The notes beneath the pieces are model-generated. The model saw only the letters and a program-made list of their open reading frames with translations. It searched no databases and was not told the DNA's origin. A program made the position numbers and the translations under genes. Source: Dehalococcoidia bacterium (GTDB lineage: Bacteria; Chloroflexota; Dehalococcoidia; Lucifugimonadales; Lucifugimonadaceae). From it: a stretch of 49,941 nucleotides of DNA. The stretch covers positions 1-49,941 of the forward strand of contig SHXW01000019.1 of the NCBI GenBank assembly GCA_009693115.1. The letters are read 5' to 3'. This document shows positions 1 to 8,245 of this stretch, piece by piece (positions within the stretch are counted from its first letter, which is position 1; every line of letters begins with the position of its first letter).

Positions 1-9
1 GGAGTGAGA

Positions 10-85
10 TGGTGCCGAGGACTGGAATCGAACCAGCGACACATGGATTTTCAGTCCATTGCTCTACCGACTGAGCTACCTCGGC
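10..85 (-). tRNA. tRNA-Phe (GAA)
   Basis: Read on the minus strand this is a complete 76-nt cloverleaf. The acceptor arm GCCGAGG pairs with CCTCGGC, followed by discriminator A and an encoded CCA (10-12). The D arm contains AGCTCAGTCGGTAGAGC. The anticodon stem ATGGA/TCCAT encloses the loop CTGAAAA, giving anticodon GAA (Phe). The T arm contains GGTTCGATTCC. Confidence 0.97.
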
Positions 86-96
86 ACACCTACTCA

Positions 97-125
97 ATCG
101 TAGGGCAGGGCACACCCAACGGCAA
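97..125 (-). promoter_or_regulatory. Probable promoter of tRNA-Phe
   Basis: On the minus strand TTGCCG (125-120) is followed after 17 nt by TACGAT (102-97). This fits a housekeeping sigma promoter. The predicted start lies about 5-6 nt before the mature tRNA 5' end at 85. Confidence 0.6.
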
Positions 126-202
126 GCACGGATGTATCAGAACTGGCCACACATCGCCCTTGTACGTCAAGGGGCGGCCCCGCGGAGGCACTGGCGGGGC
201 GT

Positions 203-211
203 TGTTATACT
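203..211 (+). promoter_or_regulatory. Extended -10 promoter element TGTTATACT
   Basis: TG-n-TATACT matches an extended -10 element. No good -35 hexamer lies at the expected distance. The same nonamer occurs in front of plsY on the minus strand. It would drive the gene starting at 399. Confidence 0.4.
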
Positions 212-398
212 GGCCGAGTTTGCATCGAGTGTGGCGGCGGCACGTTGTTCAAACGGGATTCTTCTATCCGCTTAGAATTGCAGCAGGGCATTTGGGGATG
301 ACAGTTGTGTGTGCCGGAATGAAGTCTGACCGGCCCCATCGCGCGGCTCGGGCCGAGCGCGCCGGGGTGCTCAGCGGTCAAGGACAGACAGGCAGCCC

Positions 399-1391
399 AT
401 GCCAACACTGATCGTTGCTTCAACATCTCCCGGCGCGGGCAAAACGGCCATCACCGCCGCGCTGGCGGCCTGGCTCCTTAAATCCGGGCGCCAGGTGGCC
501 GTCGCCAGAGCCTGGTCTGCCGACCCGGCTGGTGACAAGGACACCGCGGCCTTTAAGTTGCTCCTGAAAGACGCGGTCCAAGTCGCACCTGAGGCCGCTT
601 CCGACAACCCTGCGACAGCGCAAATCCGGCAGTTCGCATCAAGGCTCAAGGCGGCCTCCAAGGACGCGGCCGTGGCGATCGTTGAGGGTGGGTCTGGTGA
701 CACTGCTCACACTGTCGCACTGGCCGAAGCGACGGATGGCCTTGTCATCCTTGTCGCGAGTATCACCGACCGCATCGTTCCTGCGGCCCAGGCATACGGG
801 ACCAGGCTGGCCGGTGTGATCGTCAACAACCTCCCGCGCTATCAGGTGCATGCGCTGGAGGCGGAAGTTGTCCCGGCCCTCAAGCAGGCCGGCGTGCCGT
901 ACCTCGGGGCCATTCCTGAAGACAGGCGGCTCATAGCGCCCAGCATCGGCCTCGTAGCCGAACACCTCGGCGCTGAGTTTGCACTCCTCCCGGAAGAGAG
1001 CGCCCGCCTCCTTGACAACTTCCTGATCGGAGGCCTTGTCCTCGACTGGGGGCCGACCTATTTCGGCTCGCAGGAGAACACCGGTGTCATCGTCCGGGGC
1101 GACCGTCCCGACATTCAATTAGCCGCCCTCCAGACCGACACCACAAGGGCGTTGGTCCTGACGAAGGGCGTCTCGCCCATTGAGTACGTTTATTACGAGG
1201 CACAGCAGCGCGAGATTCCGGTCGTCGTGTCTCCGTATGACACACACGAGACGGCGTCCAAATTGGAGTCGCTGTTGCCCAAGATCCGCTTCGACCACCC
1301 GGACAAGCTCTCGCGTGCGGTAGAGCTTGTGGAGTCCCGCCTGGACCTGAAGATTATCGAGCGGGCCGTCGCTCAGCCGGTAACGAGGTAA
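399..1391 (+). CDS. AAA/BioD-like and DRTGG domain protein
   Basis: The N-terminal P-loop (STSPGAGKT, residues 8-16) belongs to a dethiobiotin-synthetase-like NTPase fold covering about residues 1-195. A DRTGG domain follows at about 208-315, with GVIVRGDR and the hydrophobic core ALVLTKG. The same two domains precede the acyltransferase domain in long phosphotransacetylases, but that catalytic domain is absent here. This stand-alone form is widespread and lacks an established reaction; a nucleotide-sensing or regulatory role is inferred. The ATG start is preceded by GACAGGCAG. The methyltransferase gene begins 2 bp after its stop codon, so the two are probably co-transcribed. Confidence 0.8.
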   Translation: MPTLIVASTSPGAGKTAITAALAAWLLKSGRQVAVARAWSADPAGDKDTAAFKLLLKDAVQVAPEAASDNPATAQIRQFASRLKAASKDAAVAIVEGGSGDTAHTVALAEATDGLVILVASITDRIVPAAQAYGTRLAGVIVNNLPRYQVHALEAEVVPALKQAGVPYLGAIPEDRRLIAPSIGLVAEHLGAEFALLPEESARLLDNFLIGGLVLDWGPTYFGSQENTGVIVRGDRPDIQLAALQTDTTRALVLTKGVSPIEYVYYEAQQREIPVVVSPYDTHETASKLESLLPKIRFDHPDKLSRAVELVESRLDLKIIERAVAQPVTR

Positions 1392-1393
1392 GC

Positions 1394-2212
1394 ATGCCAG
1401 CTAACCAGCCCAAGGCCGAGACTTACACGCACGGTTACCACGCGTCCGTCATCGCGCAACATTCAGCGCGCACAGCGTCCGAGTCCGCGGCGTTTCTGCT
1501 CCCGAGGCTGAAACCAGGCATGCGTCTCCTGGATATGGGTTGCGGGCCGGGAAGCATCACGATAGGCCTTGCGGAAACAGTTGCTCCGGGGGACGTCGTC
1601 GGCATGGACATAGGCGACACGCTGATCAAGCAGGCGCGCGAGTCAGCGATGCAGAGGGGCTTCCAAAACGTCCAGTTCGAAGTCGGTAGCGTTTACGAAC
1701 CTCCGTTCCCTGACAATTCGTTCGACGCCGTCTACATGCACCAGGTCCTGCAACACATCTCGAAGCCGATTGACGCCGTGCGGCAGGCGCGGCGGGTCTT
1801 GAAACCGGGCGGCCCCTTTGGCGTGCGGGAGGTTGACTGGGGGTCGGCCGTGTTCTGGCCCCGCTCCCCGATGCTCGACAAGTGGAAAGAGGTCTACTAC
1901 GAGATCGCCCGGCGCAATGGCGGCGACGCTGAGGCGGGCAGGCACGTCCGCTCATGGCTCCACGCCGCGGGTTTCACGGACGTGGTCATGAGCTCTTCGA
2001 CGTGGGTCTTCCCCGGCAGGGAGACAACCGCGGCCTACGGCGAATCATGGGCGCAGAGGACCCTGCACTCGAACATAGGCGTTAATGCCCTCGAATACGG
2101 GATCGCGTCAAAGGACGAACTCGCCGGAATCGCTGAAGCTTGGATGGAATGGGGCCGCCACCCCGACGCCTTCTTCACGTTCACCCACGTCGCGGGCATC
2201 GGAACGAAATAG
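1394..2212 (+). CDS. SAM-dependent class I methyltransferase
   Basis: This 272-aa protein has the Rossmann methyltransferase signature. Motif I LLDMGCGPG is at residues 45-53, followed by the acidic strand end VVGMDIG. FDAVYMHQVLQH and the post-motif ARRVLKPGG are typical of the Methyltransf_11/UbiE-like group. The substrate cannot be read from the sequence; small-molecule or quinone-like acceptors are common in this group. It starts 2 bp after the DRTGG gene, which suggests translational coupling. Confidence 0.85.
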   Translation: MPANQPKAETYTHGYHASVIAQHSARTASESAAFLLPRLKPGMRLLDMGCGPGSITIGLAETVAPGDVVGMDIGDTLIKQARESAMQRGFQNVQFEVGSVYEPPFPDNSFDAVYMHQVLQHISKPIDAVRQARRVLKPGGPFGVREVDWGSAVFWPRSPMLDKWKEVYYEIARRNGGDAEAGRHVRSWLHAAGFTDVVMSSSTWVFPGRETTAAYGESWAQRTLHSNIGVNALEYGIASKDELAGIAEAWMEWGRHPDAFFTFTHVAGIGTK

Positions 2213-2299
2213 GCATTGTTCCAGGGTTGACTGCGGCCGCCCGCCACGGAACCTGTCGCGAGATTGTCCGCCCGGGTGCGCCTTCCCGCTGGCGAAGCC

Positions 2300-2314
2300 T
2301 ATACTCAATCGGTG
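2300..2314 (+). promoter_or_regulatory. -10 element TATACT next to the uvrD-like start codon
   Basis: TATACT (2300-2305) lies 6 nt before the GTG at 2312. Transcription from it would begin at or next to the start codon, giving a leaderless message. No clear -35 is seen and no Shine-Dalgarno sequence precedes the GTG. Confidence 0.35.
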
Positions 2315-4780
2315 AACAATCAAGATCAACGTGAGATCGGGGCCGACAGGCTCCCTCCAGCCGTGCCTTCCGGTCCCCAGGATGAAAACACCGAGGTCCG
2401 GCAGGCGCCGCGCGCCAGGGGCAGGGACATCCTTGCCGGGCTGAACCCGGGGCAATTGGCGGCAGCCTCGCATGCCGGCGGGCCTCTACTCATCGTTGCC
2501 GGACCGGGGTCGGGCAAGACACGCGTCATGGCCCACCGCGTCGCGTACCTCATCGGGCATGAGAACGTACCTCCATGGCGCATCCTGGCGGTCACATTCA
2601 CGAACAAAGCGGCGCGTGAACTCAAAGAACGGTGCGAAAAACTCGCCTCGGGCAGCGCGGGCCAGCTCCAGGTCTTTACGTTTCACGGCTTCTGCGCCCG
2701 CGTGCTCAGACAGGACGGCGAGTTCCTGGGCCTCAAGCCGGAGTTCACCATCTACGACGTTGACGACCAGACCCGCACCATGAAACGGATTCTGGAAGAC
2801 CTGCAGGTGGACACGAAACAAACGACGCCGTCCAGCGTCCTCAACCGCATTTCCGATGCGAAGAACCGCATGATGAGTCCTGAGATGTTCGCGGAACGCA
2901 CCGATACGTACAAGGACGAGGTGGTCGCACGAGCGTACTCGCGCTACCAGGCTGCGCTTTTCAACGCCAACGCAGTGGATTTCGACGATCTCCTGCTCAA
3001 AGTCTTTACGCTCCTTAACGAGCACCCGGACGTGCTCGTTAAGTGGCAGGACCGCTACCGCTACTTTCTGATTGACGAGTTCCAGGACACGAACCCCCTG
3101 CAGTTCGAGGTGGCGCGCCTTCTGGCATCGCGTGAACGCAACATCTGCGTAGTGGGCGACCCCGACCAGTCCATATATTCATGGCGGCACGCCGACCCCA
3201 CAAACCTTCATGAGTTCCTTCGAGTCTGGCCGGACGCGAAGGTCGTCACACTTGACCAGAGTTACCGGTCCAGTCAGACGATCCTGGCCGCTGCGGACGC
3301 GGTGATTTCAAAGAACTCGGGCCGTCTGGAAAAGAACCTGTGGACGGAGAACGGGAAGGGCATGCCCGTGGCCCTCGCCGAGGCGTATGACGAAGATGAG
3401 GAGGCGCGCCTCGTGCTTGATGAGGCGCAGAGGTTGGTGGAGAAGGAGGGCATCCCCCGGCGGGAAATAGCCGTGATGTACCGGATCAACGCTCAGTCGC
3501 GGGCGATGGAGGTCGCGTGCAACAGGCAGGGCGTGCCTTACCGCCTGGTCGGCGGAGTGAAGTTCTATGAGCGCGCTGAGGTCAGGGACGTGCTTGCCTA
3601 TCTGCGCCTCGTCTCCAACCCGGCGGACGCCGCCGCGCTGGACCGCATCATCAACACGCCGTCGCGCGGGATAAGCGAACGCACAGTGGCTGAACTGCGC
3701 AGGACATCAATAGTGAACAACCTGACCATGCTGGAGGCCGTGTTCGCGTCTCAGGACGAGGCAGGCGCAGGCCGGGGGCCATTGAACATGGACCTGCCGG
3801 CGCGCGCGCTGAAGGCAGTGGGCATGTTCGGCGACCTGATGAAGCGGCTGATCGAGCAGAGCCTTGTGCTTCAACCCACGGAGTTGATAGACCTCGCCCT
3901 GGATCGTACGGGCTATTTGACGCTGTTGAAGGACGACCAGGAGAAGGGCGAGGAGCGGACCGAAAACGTGCGTGAACTCCGTGGCACTGCGGAACAGTTC
4001 ACGGAGTCGCAGGGCGGCGCGGACCCGAGAGAGAACCTCGCCTCGTTTCTGGAAAACGTCGCGCTCGTTTCGGACGTGGATGGCATGGACAGGCCGGGCC
4101 GCCGCCGGGTTGGCGTTGACCCCACAACCTCGGTTCTGTCTCCCTCCGACGGCGAGATCTCCAAGAGTGACCCCATCACGCTGATCACCTTGCACCAGGC
4201 CAAAGGTCTGGAGTTCGACGCAGTGTTCATCGTGGGCATGGAGGAGGGACTCCTGCCGCACTCACGGTCGCTCGAAGACCCGGCGCAGCTGCAGGAAGAG
4301 CGGCGCATCTGCTACGTGGGCATGACGCGGGCCCGCAAGCGGCTCTATCTCCTGAACGCGTTCCAGAGGTCGTTCAGGGGCAGCCGGATGGCATCATCGC
4401 CGTCCAGGTTTCTGGCCGAGATACCGGGAGCGCTGGTCTCGAGGCGGGTAGTCAGGAACATGGGCCGCCAGGGCAATGTCCTGCCCGATCCTGTCGCCGT
4501 GAAGCACGCAGCCTCCATACCTGCGCCCAAGGTGATGTCCAAGCCGAAACTCGCGCTTGCCTCTGGTGACAGGGTCAGGCACGCGATGTTCGGGGACGGC
4601 GTCGTCGTATCGGCCAGAGAAGTACGGGATGACATCGAGGCCACGGTCGCCTTCGCTGGCAAGGGCGTGAAAAAGCTGTTGTTGAGCTTCGCTCCTCTGG
4701 AAAAGGTCTCGGTGGTGAAGCGGGACGATCCTCACAACCCTCTGCCGGAGGTAGCCGAACCGGGCCTCGACGGGCCGTAA
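2312..4780 (+). CDS. pcrA: PcrA/UvrD-type ATP-dependent DNA helicase
   Basis: A superfamily 1A 3'-5' helicase of about 822 aa for nucleotide excision repair and removal of recombination or replication intermediates. Walker A GPGSGKT is near residues 64-70, motif Ia is FTNKAAREL, and Walker B DEFQD is near 255-259. GDPDQSIYSWR (motif III), SYRSSQTI (motif IV), TLHQAKGLEFD (motif V) and YVGMTRARKRL (motif VI) follow. The last 60 residues form the small beta-barrel domain seen at the C-terminus of PcrA (DRVRHAMFGDGVV). The N-terminus is uncertain: an upstream in-frame ATG at 2264 would add 16 residues of unconserved sequence. I prefer the GTG at 2312 because of the adjacent TATACT. Confidence 0.93.
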   Translation: MNNQDQREIGADRLPPAVPSGPQDENTEVRQAPRARGRDILAGLNPGQLAAASHAGGPLLIVAGPGSGKTRVMAHRVAYLIGHENVPPWRILAVTFTNKAARELKERCEKLASGSAGQLQVFTFHGFCARVLRQDGEFLGLKPEFTIYDVDDQTRTMKRILEDLQVDTKQTTPSSVLNRISDAKNRMMSPEMFAERTDTYKDEVVARAYSRYQAALFNANAVDFDDLLLKVFTLLNEHPDVLVKWQDRYRYFLIDEFQDTNPLQFEVARLLASRERNICVVGDPDQSIYSWRHADPTNLHEFLRVWPDAKVVTLDQSYRSSQTILAAADAVISKNSGRLEKNLWTENGKGMPVALAEAYDEDEEARLVLDEAQRLVEKEGIPRREIAVMYRINAQSRAMEVACNRQGVPYRLVGGVKFYERAEVRDVLAYLRLVSNPADAAALDRIINTPSRGISERTVAELRRTSIVNNLTMLEAVFASQDEAGAGRGPLNMDLPARALKAVGMFGDLMKRLIEQSLVLQPTELIDLALDRTGYLTLLKDDQEKGEERTENVRELRGTAEQFTESQGGADPRENLASFLENVALVSDVDGMDRPGRRRVGVDPTTSVLSPSDGEISKSDPITLITLHQAKGLEFDAVFIVGMEEGLLPHSRSLEDPAQLQEERRICYVGMTRARKRLYLLNAFQRSFRGSRMASSPSRFLAEIPGALVSRRVVRNMGRQGNVLPDPVAVKHAASIPAPKVMSKPKLALASGDRVRHAMFGDGVVVSAREVRDDIEATVAFAGKGVKKLLLSFAPLEKVSVVKRDDPHNPLPEVAEPGLDGP

Positions 4781-4827
4781 TTCCCCTCTTCCATCGGCAA
4801 AGGACGAGTGAGAAGTCACCGCCATTA

Positions 4828-4856
4828 TTGAGACAGCCTGATTTTGTCTATATCCT
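4828..4856 (+). promoter_or_regulatory. Promoter of the MaoC/SDR operon
   Basis: TTGAGA (4828-4833) is followed after exactly 17 nt by TATCCT (4851-4856). The start would be near 4863, at the base of a small hairpin (CTGCAA/TTGCAG, 4862-4880). Because the -35 lies where an in-frame TTG begins, the MaoC gene must start further downstream. Confidence 0.6.
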
Positions 4857-4938
4857 CGCCGCTGCAACTCCGTCTTGCAGAACAAGGGGCCCCTCCACAA
4901 GGTCGGGGAGATTGGGTCCGAGTCCCGGGAACTGGTCA

Positions 4939-5424
4939 TTGCCTGAACCGATAATCACAGCCGAAATGCTCGTGTTCACCGGCATGGACTCCATGCCGGT
5001 GACGTACGACGTTGAGAAGGGCGCGGTTGCGAAATTCGCCCGCGCCATCGGCGACCTCAACCCGCTTTACATCGACGATCTGGTCGCCCGTAACTCTTCA
5101 TATGGTGGGCTCATAGCGCCGCCTACCTTCCTGCGGTCCCTCATACCGGGCAGGTACGCGAAGCCCTTCCCGGAGCCATTCTCGTACGTGCTCGACGGTG
5201 GGAGCAGCTACACATTCTTCGCCCCTGTGCGGGTAGGCGACAGGATCACCGTGACGCGGCGCTTCGTGGAGCTTTTCGAGAAACAGGGCAAACTCGGGAC
5301 GATGCTGTTCCGCGTGCAGGAAATCAAGTACGTGAACCAGCACGGCGAAGTGGCGGCGACGCAGCGGACGACGACGATCAGCTATGGCACAGGGCAGCGC
5401 GACCCTGCCATTGATGACCTGTGA
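4939..5424 (+). CDS. MaoC-like hot-dog protein, probable non-catalytic hydratase subunit
   Basis: About 161 aa from a TTG at 4939 (an ATG at 4966 is the alternative). It has the N-terminal MaoC-like dehydratase fold (FAS1_DH/HadA-like), with SYGGLIAPPTF and a hot-dog helix. In the position of the catalytic Asp...His pair the sequence reads GDLNPLYID, so the histidine is replaced by tyrosine. In known heterodimeric (R)-hydratases one subunit lacks this pair and shapes the substrate tunnel, while its partner is catalytic. The next gene has the intact motif, so the two likely form one enoyl-CoA or enoyl-thioester hydratase. No clear Shine-Dalgarno decides the start. Confidence 0.75.
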   Translation: MPEPIITAEMLVFTGMDSMPVTYDVEKGAVAKFARAIGDLNPLYIDDLVARNSSYGGLIAPPTFLRSLIPGRYAKPFPEPFSYVLDGGSSYTFFAPVRVGDRITVTRRFVELFEKQGKLGTMLFRVQEIKYVNQHGEVAATQRTTTISYGTGQRDPAIDDL

Positions 5425-5477
5425 GGAAGCCGAATATGTTGGCAGCTTCCCTGTCCTACACCCTCATCCCGACCGTA

Positions 5478-5519
5478 GTCCCGAGCAAGGCGAGGGACGG
5501 AGCGGAGGGATCTTACCTA
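5478..5519. repeat. Dispersed repeat, family 2 (CCGAGC...GGAGGGATC type)
   Basis: The segment CCCGAGCAAGGCGAGGGA followed by CGGAGCGGAGGGATC is a degenerate copy of a widespread bacterial intergenic repeat. Related copies lie at 5574-5622, 36875-36900 and, more weakly, near 8150 and 21700-21745. It fills the gap between the two MaoC genes and carries no convincing gene. Confidence 0.4.
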
Positions 5520-5573
5520 TCGTCATCGACCGCGGCTGTTCGCAAACAGACAGGCTGTGAAGCAGGCGTCAGG

Positions 5574-5622
5574 TTCCTCGACTTCGGCCCTTTGCACGGG
5601 CCTTCGCTCGGAATGAGGGTTG
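5574..5622. repeat. Dispersed repeat, family 2, with internal hairpin
   Basis: Read on the minus strand it begins CATTCCGAGCGAAG and ends GAAGTCGAGGAAC. Between these arms GGCCC (5586-5590) and GGGCC (5598-5602) form a small hairpin. It is the best formed copy of this family in the window. Confidence 0.45.
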
Positions 5623-5656
5623 CCTGGGCCGGGTCCCATCAACGCGGAGCGCGCCC

Positions 5657-6127
5657 GTGATCAAGACGCCGTCACACTTCGTCAGGCCGCAGCTGTGGTT
5701 CGAGGACGTGTCCGTCGGGCAGGAGTTGGGGCCGTTGCGGAAAACCGTGACCACCCGGCAGCTTGTCATGTACGCCGGGGCGTCCGGCGACTTCGTGCCG
5801 ATTCACTACGACAAGGACAAGGCCGCCGAGGCCGGTCACCAGAAGGTGATAGTCCATGGCGCCCTCAAGAGCGCCTTTGTTGCTGAGTTGGTCACAGGCT
5901 GGGCCGGCGAGACGGGCCGACTGTTGGAACTATCCGTCCAGTACCGCGGCGTTGATTATGTTGATGACACTCTTACCTGCCGCGGCCGTGTTACGGCGGT
6001 GGGACGTCAGGGAGCGCAGGGGCGCGTTGACATGGAAGTCTGGGTGGAGAACGGCCACGGCATGGTCTCGACGCCTGGCAAGGCCACGGTCGCCCTGCCG
6101 GTAAGGGCCGAGATCCCAGGCGGTTAA
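5657..6127 (+). CDS. MaoC family (R)-specific enoyl hydratase, catalytic subunit
   Basis: A 156-aa hot-dog protein starting at GTG 5657. The hydratase-2 motif is intact: SGDFVPIHYD with Asp45 and His50, followed by the VIVHGAL strand. It hydrates trans-2-enoyl-CoA (or ACP) to the (R)-3-hydroxy form in known relatives. It lies downstream of a sister gene lacking the catalytic His and upstream of a tandem SDR that could oxidise the product. The arrangement points to one beta-oxidation-like module, although a biosynthetic (FAS/PHA-like) direction is not excluded. Confidence 0.85.
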   Translation: MIKTPSHFVRPQLWFEDVSVGQELGPLRKTVTTRQLVMYAGASGDFVPIHYDKDKAAEAGHQKVIVHGALKSAFVAELVTGWAGETGRLLELSVQYRGVDYVDDTLTCRGRVTAVGRQGAQGRVDMEVWVENGHGMVSTPGKATVALPVRAEIPGG

Positions 6128-6211
6128 ACACATCGTTTGTGACGTCTTGCCTCAACCTGCGCTTGAAGGGCGTCTGGCAAGGGGAGAGGCGAATTGGCGA
6201 GGAGCAACGGT

Positions 6212-8131
6212 TTGGCACAAACGCTTGAAGGCAGAGTGGCCATCGTCACCGGAGCGGGGCGGGGCATAGGCCGAGGCATCGCGCAGGAGCTTGCCCGGCA
6301 CGGGGCCAAGATCATTGTCAATGACGCCGGAGTAAGCGTGGCGGGCGGCGAGCCTTCATCTGCACCGGCAAACGAGACCGTTGGACTGATCAAAAGCGCA
6401 GGCGGCGAGGCGGCGGGGGTTATCGAGTCGGTTTCCACCATGCAGGGGGGCGGGCGCGTCGTGCAGGCCGCGCTCGACAGTTTTGGCCGGCTCGACATCG
6501 TCGTCACCGCCGCTGGCATCCTGCGGGACCGCATGGTCTTCAACATGTCGGAGGAGGAGTGGGACGCGGTCATAGGCGTCCACCTCAAGGGCACATTCTC
6601 CATCGTGCAGCCTGCCTCGAAGATTTTTCGGCAACAGCGAGGCGGCCGGATCATTACATTCTCGTCCGAGTCCGGGTTGGTGGGGTTCATCGGGCAGGCA
6701 AATTATGGCGCGGCCAAGAGCGGCATTGCCGGGTTCACAAAGGTCGTTGCGAAGGACCTTGGCAAGTACGGAGTAACGGCGAACTCGATCGCTCCCCGCG
6801 CCGCCACGCGCATGGTCGCCACCATCCCGGACAACGTGAAAGCGAAGCTGGCCGAGGAGGGCATGATGCCCCGGCCCGGCGAGCGTGAGTGGTCGCCTGA
6901 AGACGTGGCGCCGTTTGTGGCCTATCTGGCGAGCGACTATGCCGCGCCGGTCAACGGGCAGACGTTCCTTGTCTATGGCGGGACGGTGGCGCTGCTTTCC
7001 CAGCCACGGCGGCTGCGGACAATTTTTAATACGGAGGGACGCTGGGACCTGGCGTCCCTGGATGACCTGGTGCGGCCGCGGCTGCTCGATGAGCACGTTG
7101 CGGATGGGACGCAACCCACACCCGCGCCCACTTCCGGCGGGCATCCATCAAGGGGAGAGGAAATTTCTCGACTCACACCCGTACCCTCTCCCTTACCGGG
7201 AAAGGGAAATAAACGCCTTGCGGGGAAAGTGGCCGTCGTTACCGGCGCAGGGAGGGGCATAGGCCGCGGTATCGCGATGCTGCTGGCGAATGAGGGGGCG
7301 AACGTAGTCGTCGCTGACGCAGGCGTGAGCCTCGATGGGTCAGGGACCGACAAGTCGCCAGCGGCGAAGGTTGTCGAGGAAATCGCGGAGGCGGGCGGCA
7401 GGGCAGTGGCCTGCTACGAGAACGTCGCCACGATGGACGGCGGGCGTAGGATAGTCGAGACCGCGCTCAGGGAGTTCGGTCACCTGGACATCGTTGTGAC
7501 TGCCGCCGGAATCTTGCGTGACCGCATGATTTTCAACATGTCCGAGCAGGAGTGGGATGACGTTATCGCCGTCCACCTCAAGGGCACCTTCTCAGTAGTC
7601 CAGCCTGCCGCCAAGATATTCAAGGAACAAGGCAGCGGCCGCATCGTCACATTCTCATCCGTTTCGGGTCTGTACGGCTATTCCGGTCAGGCCAACTATG
7701 GTGCAGCGAAGGACGGCATCGCCGGGTTCATGAGGGTCGTGGCGAAGGACATGGCCCGCTACGGCGTGACGGCGAATGCCATCTCGCCGGGGGCGCAGAC
7801 GCGTATGACTGCGAGTGTGCCGCAGACGACGAGGTCGCTGCGTGCCGGCGCATTCCTGCCTCCTCCGGAGGGCGTGCTCACCTCCGAACCGGACGACGTC
7901 GCGCCGATGGTGGCATGGCTCGCCTCGGACTTGTCAGCGGGCGTGACAGGGCGGGTGTTCCACTGCGTGGGCAACCGTGTGAGCCTGATGGGTCACCCCG
8001 AGGTGGCGCGCTCGATTCACAAAGATGGGCGCTGGACCGTCGAGGAACTGGCCGCCGTCTTCCCAGAGACGCTGGGGATGGACCTCGTCAACCCCGCGCC
8101 GCCTCAGGAACCCGACGACAAGAGGGGATAG
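6212..8131 (+). CDS. Tandem SDR-SDR dehydrogenase (MFE-2-like)
   Basis: One 639-aa chain carries two complete short-chain dehydrogenase domains that are very similar to each other. Each has TGAGRGIGRG for NAD(P), the shared segment VVTAAGILRDRM, and Ser-Tyr-x3-Lys (NYGAAK). The start is taken as TTG 6212 because GAGGAG lies 7 nt upstream; a TTG at 6194 is the alternative. Domain 1 covers roughly residues 5-300 and domain 2 about 337-615. The linker (DNA 7113-7220) is low-complexity and includes an intergenic palindrome read in frame. Domain 1 reads APRAATRM where SDRs normally have PG, so it may have changed cofactor or substrate handling. Tandem SDR domains of this kind occur in fungal multifunctional enzyme 2, where they oxidise (R)-3-hydroxyacyl-CoA; that role is inferred here. 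Confidence 0.85.
   Translation: MAQTLEGRVAIVTGAGRGIGRGIAQELARHGAKIIVNDAGVSVAGGEPSSAPANETVGLIKSAGGEAAGVIESVSTMQGGGRVVQAALDSFGRLDIVVTAAGILRDRMVFNMSEEEWDAVIGVHLKGTFSIVQPASKIFRQQRGGRIITFSSESGLVGFIGQANYGAAKSGIAGFTKVVAKDLGKYGVTANSIAPRAATRMVATIPDNVKAKLAEEGMMPRPGEREWSPEDVAPFVAYLASDYAAPVNGQTFLVYGGTVALLSQPRRLRTIFNTEGRWDLASLDDLVRPRLLDEHVADGTQPTPAPTSGGHPSRGEEISRLTPVPSPLPGKGNKRLAGKVAVVTGAGRGIGRGIAMLLANEGANVVVADAGVSLDGSGTDKSPAAKVVEEIAEAGGRAVACYENVATMDGGRRIVETALREFGHLDIVVTAAGILRDRMIFNMSEQEWDDVIAVHLKGTFSVVQPAAKIFKEQGSGRIVTFSSVSGLYGYSGQANYGAAKDGIAGFMRVVAKDMARYGVTANAISPGAQTRMTASVPQTTRSLRAGAFLPPPEGVLTSEPDDVAPMVAWLASDLSAGVTGRVFHCVGNRVSLMGHPEVARSIHKDGRWTVEELAAVFPETLGMDLVNPAPPQEPDDKRG
7184..7206. repeat. Family 1 palindrome inside the SDR-SDR gene
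   Basis: CCCTCTCCCTTACCGGGAAAGGG is an imperfect copy of the CCCTCTCCC...GGGAGAGGG element. A half-copy AAGGGGAGAGG lies just upstream at 7150-7160. It is read in frame as PSPLPGKG in the interdomain linker. Confidence 0.65.
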
Positions 8132-8245
8132 ACTCCGCCCACCCCGTATCCTGAGCCTGCCGAACGACGAAGCACCCCGCTTGCGTCTGATCTGTCACGC
8201 TCCTCGCTCTCCCCGAGGCTGTCGAGGTACCCCGCCGGTCGTCCC

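Larger units (their letters stand above)
86..398. other. Intergenic region upstream of the DRTGG gene
   Basis: This 313-bp divergent region holds the tRNA-Phe promoter (minus strand) and an extended -10 element at 203-211 (plus strand). That would leave a leader of about 180 nt before the first gene. Near 350-370 a GC-rich imperfect hairpin is visible. No credible small gene and no recognised riboswitch were seen. Confidence 0.5.

Noticed and set aside
4828-4938. The long upstream part of the first MaoC frame, starting at a TTG.
   Set aside because: That TTG is the -35 box of a good promoter and the 37 residues before 4939 are not MaoC-like.
5421-5660. An open frame of 79 codons between the two MaoC genes.
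   Set aside because: It is made of dispersed repeat sequence and has no family resemblance or Shine-Dalgarno.
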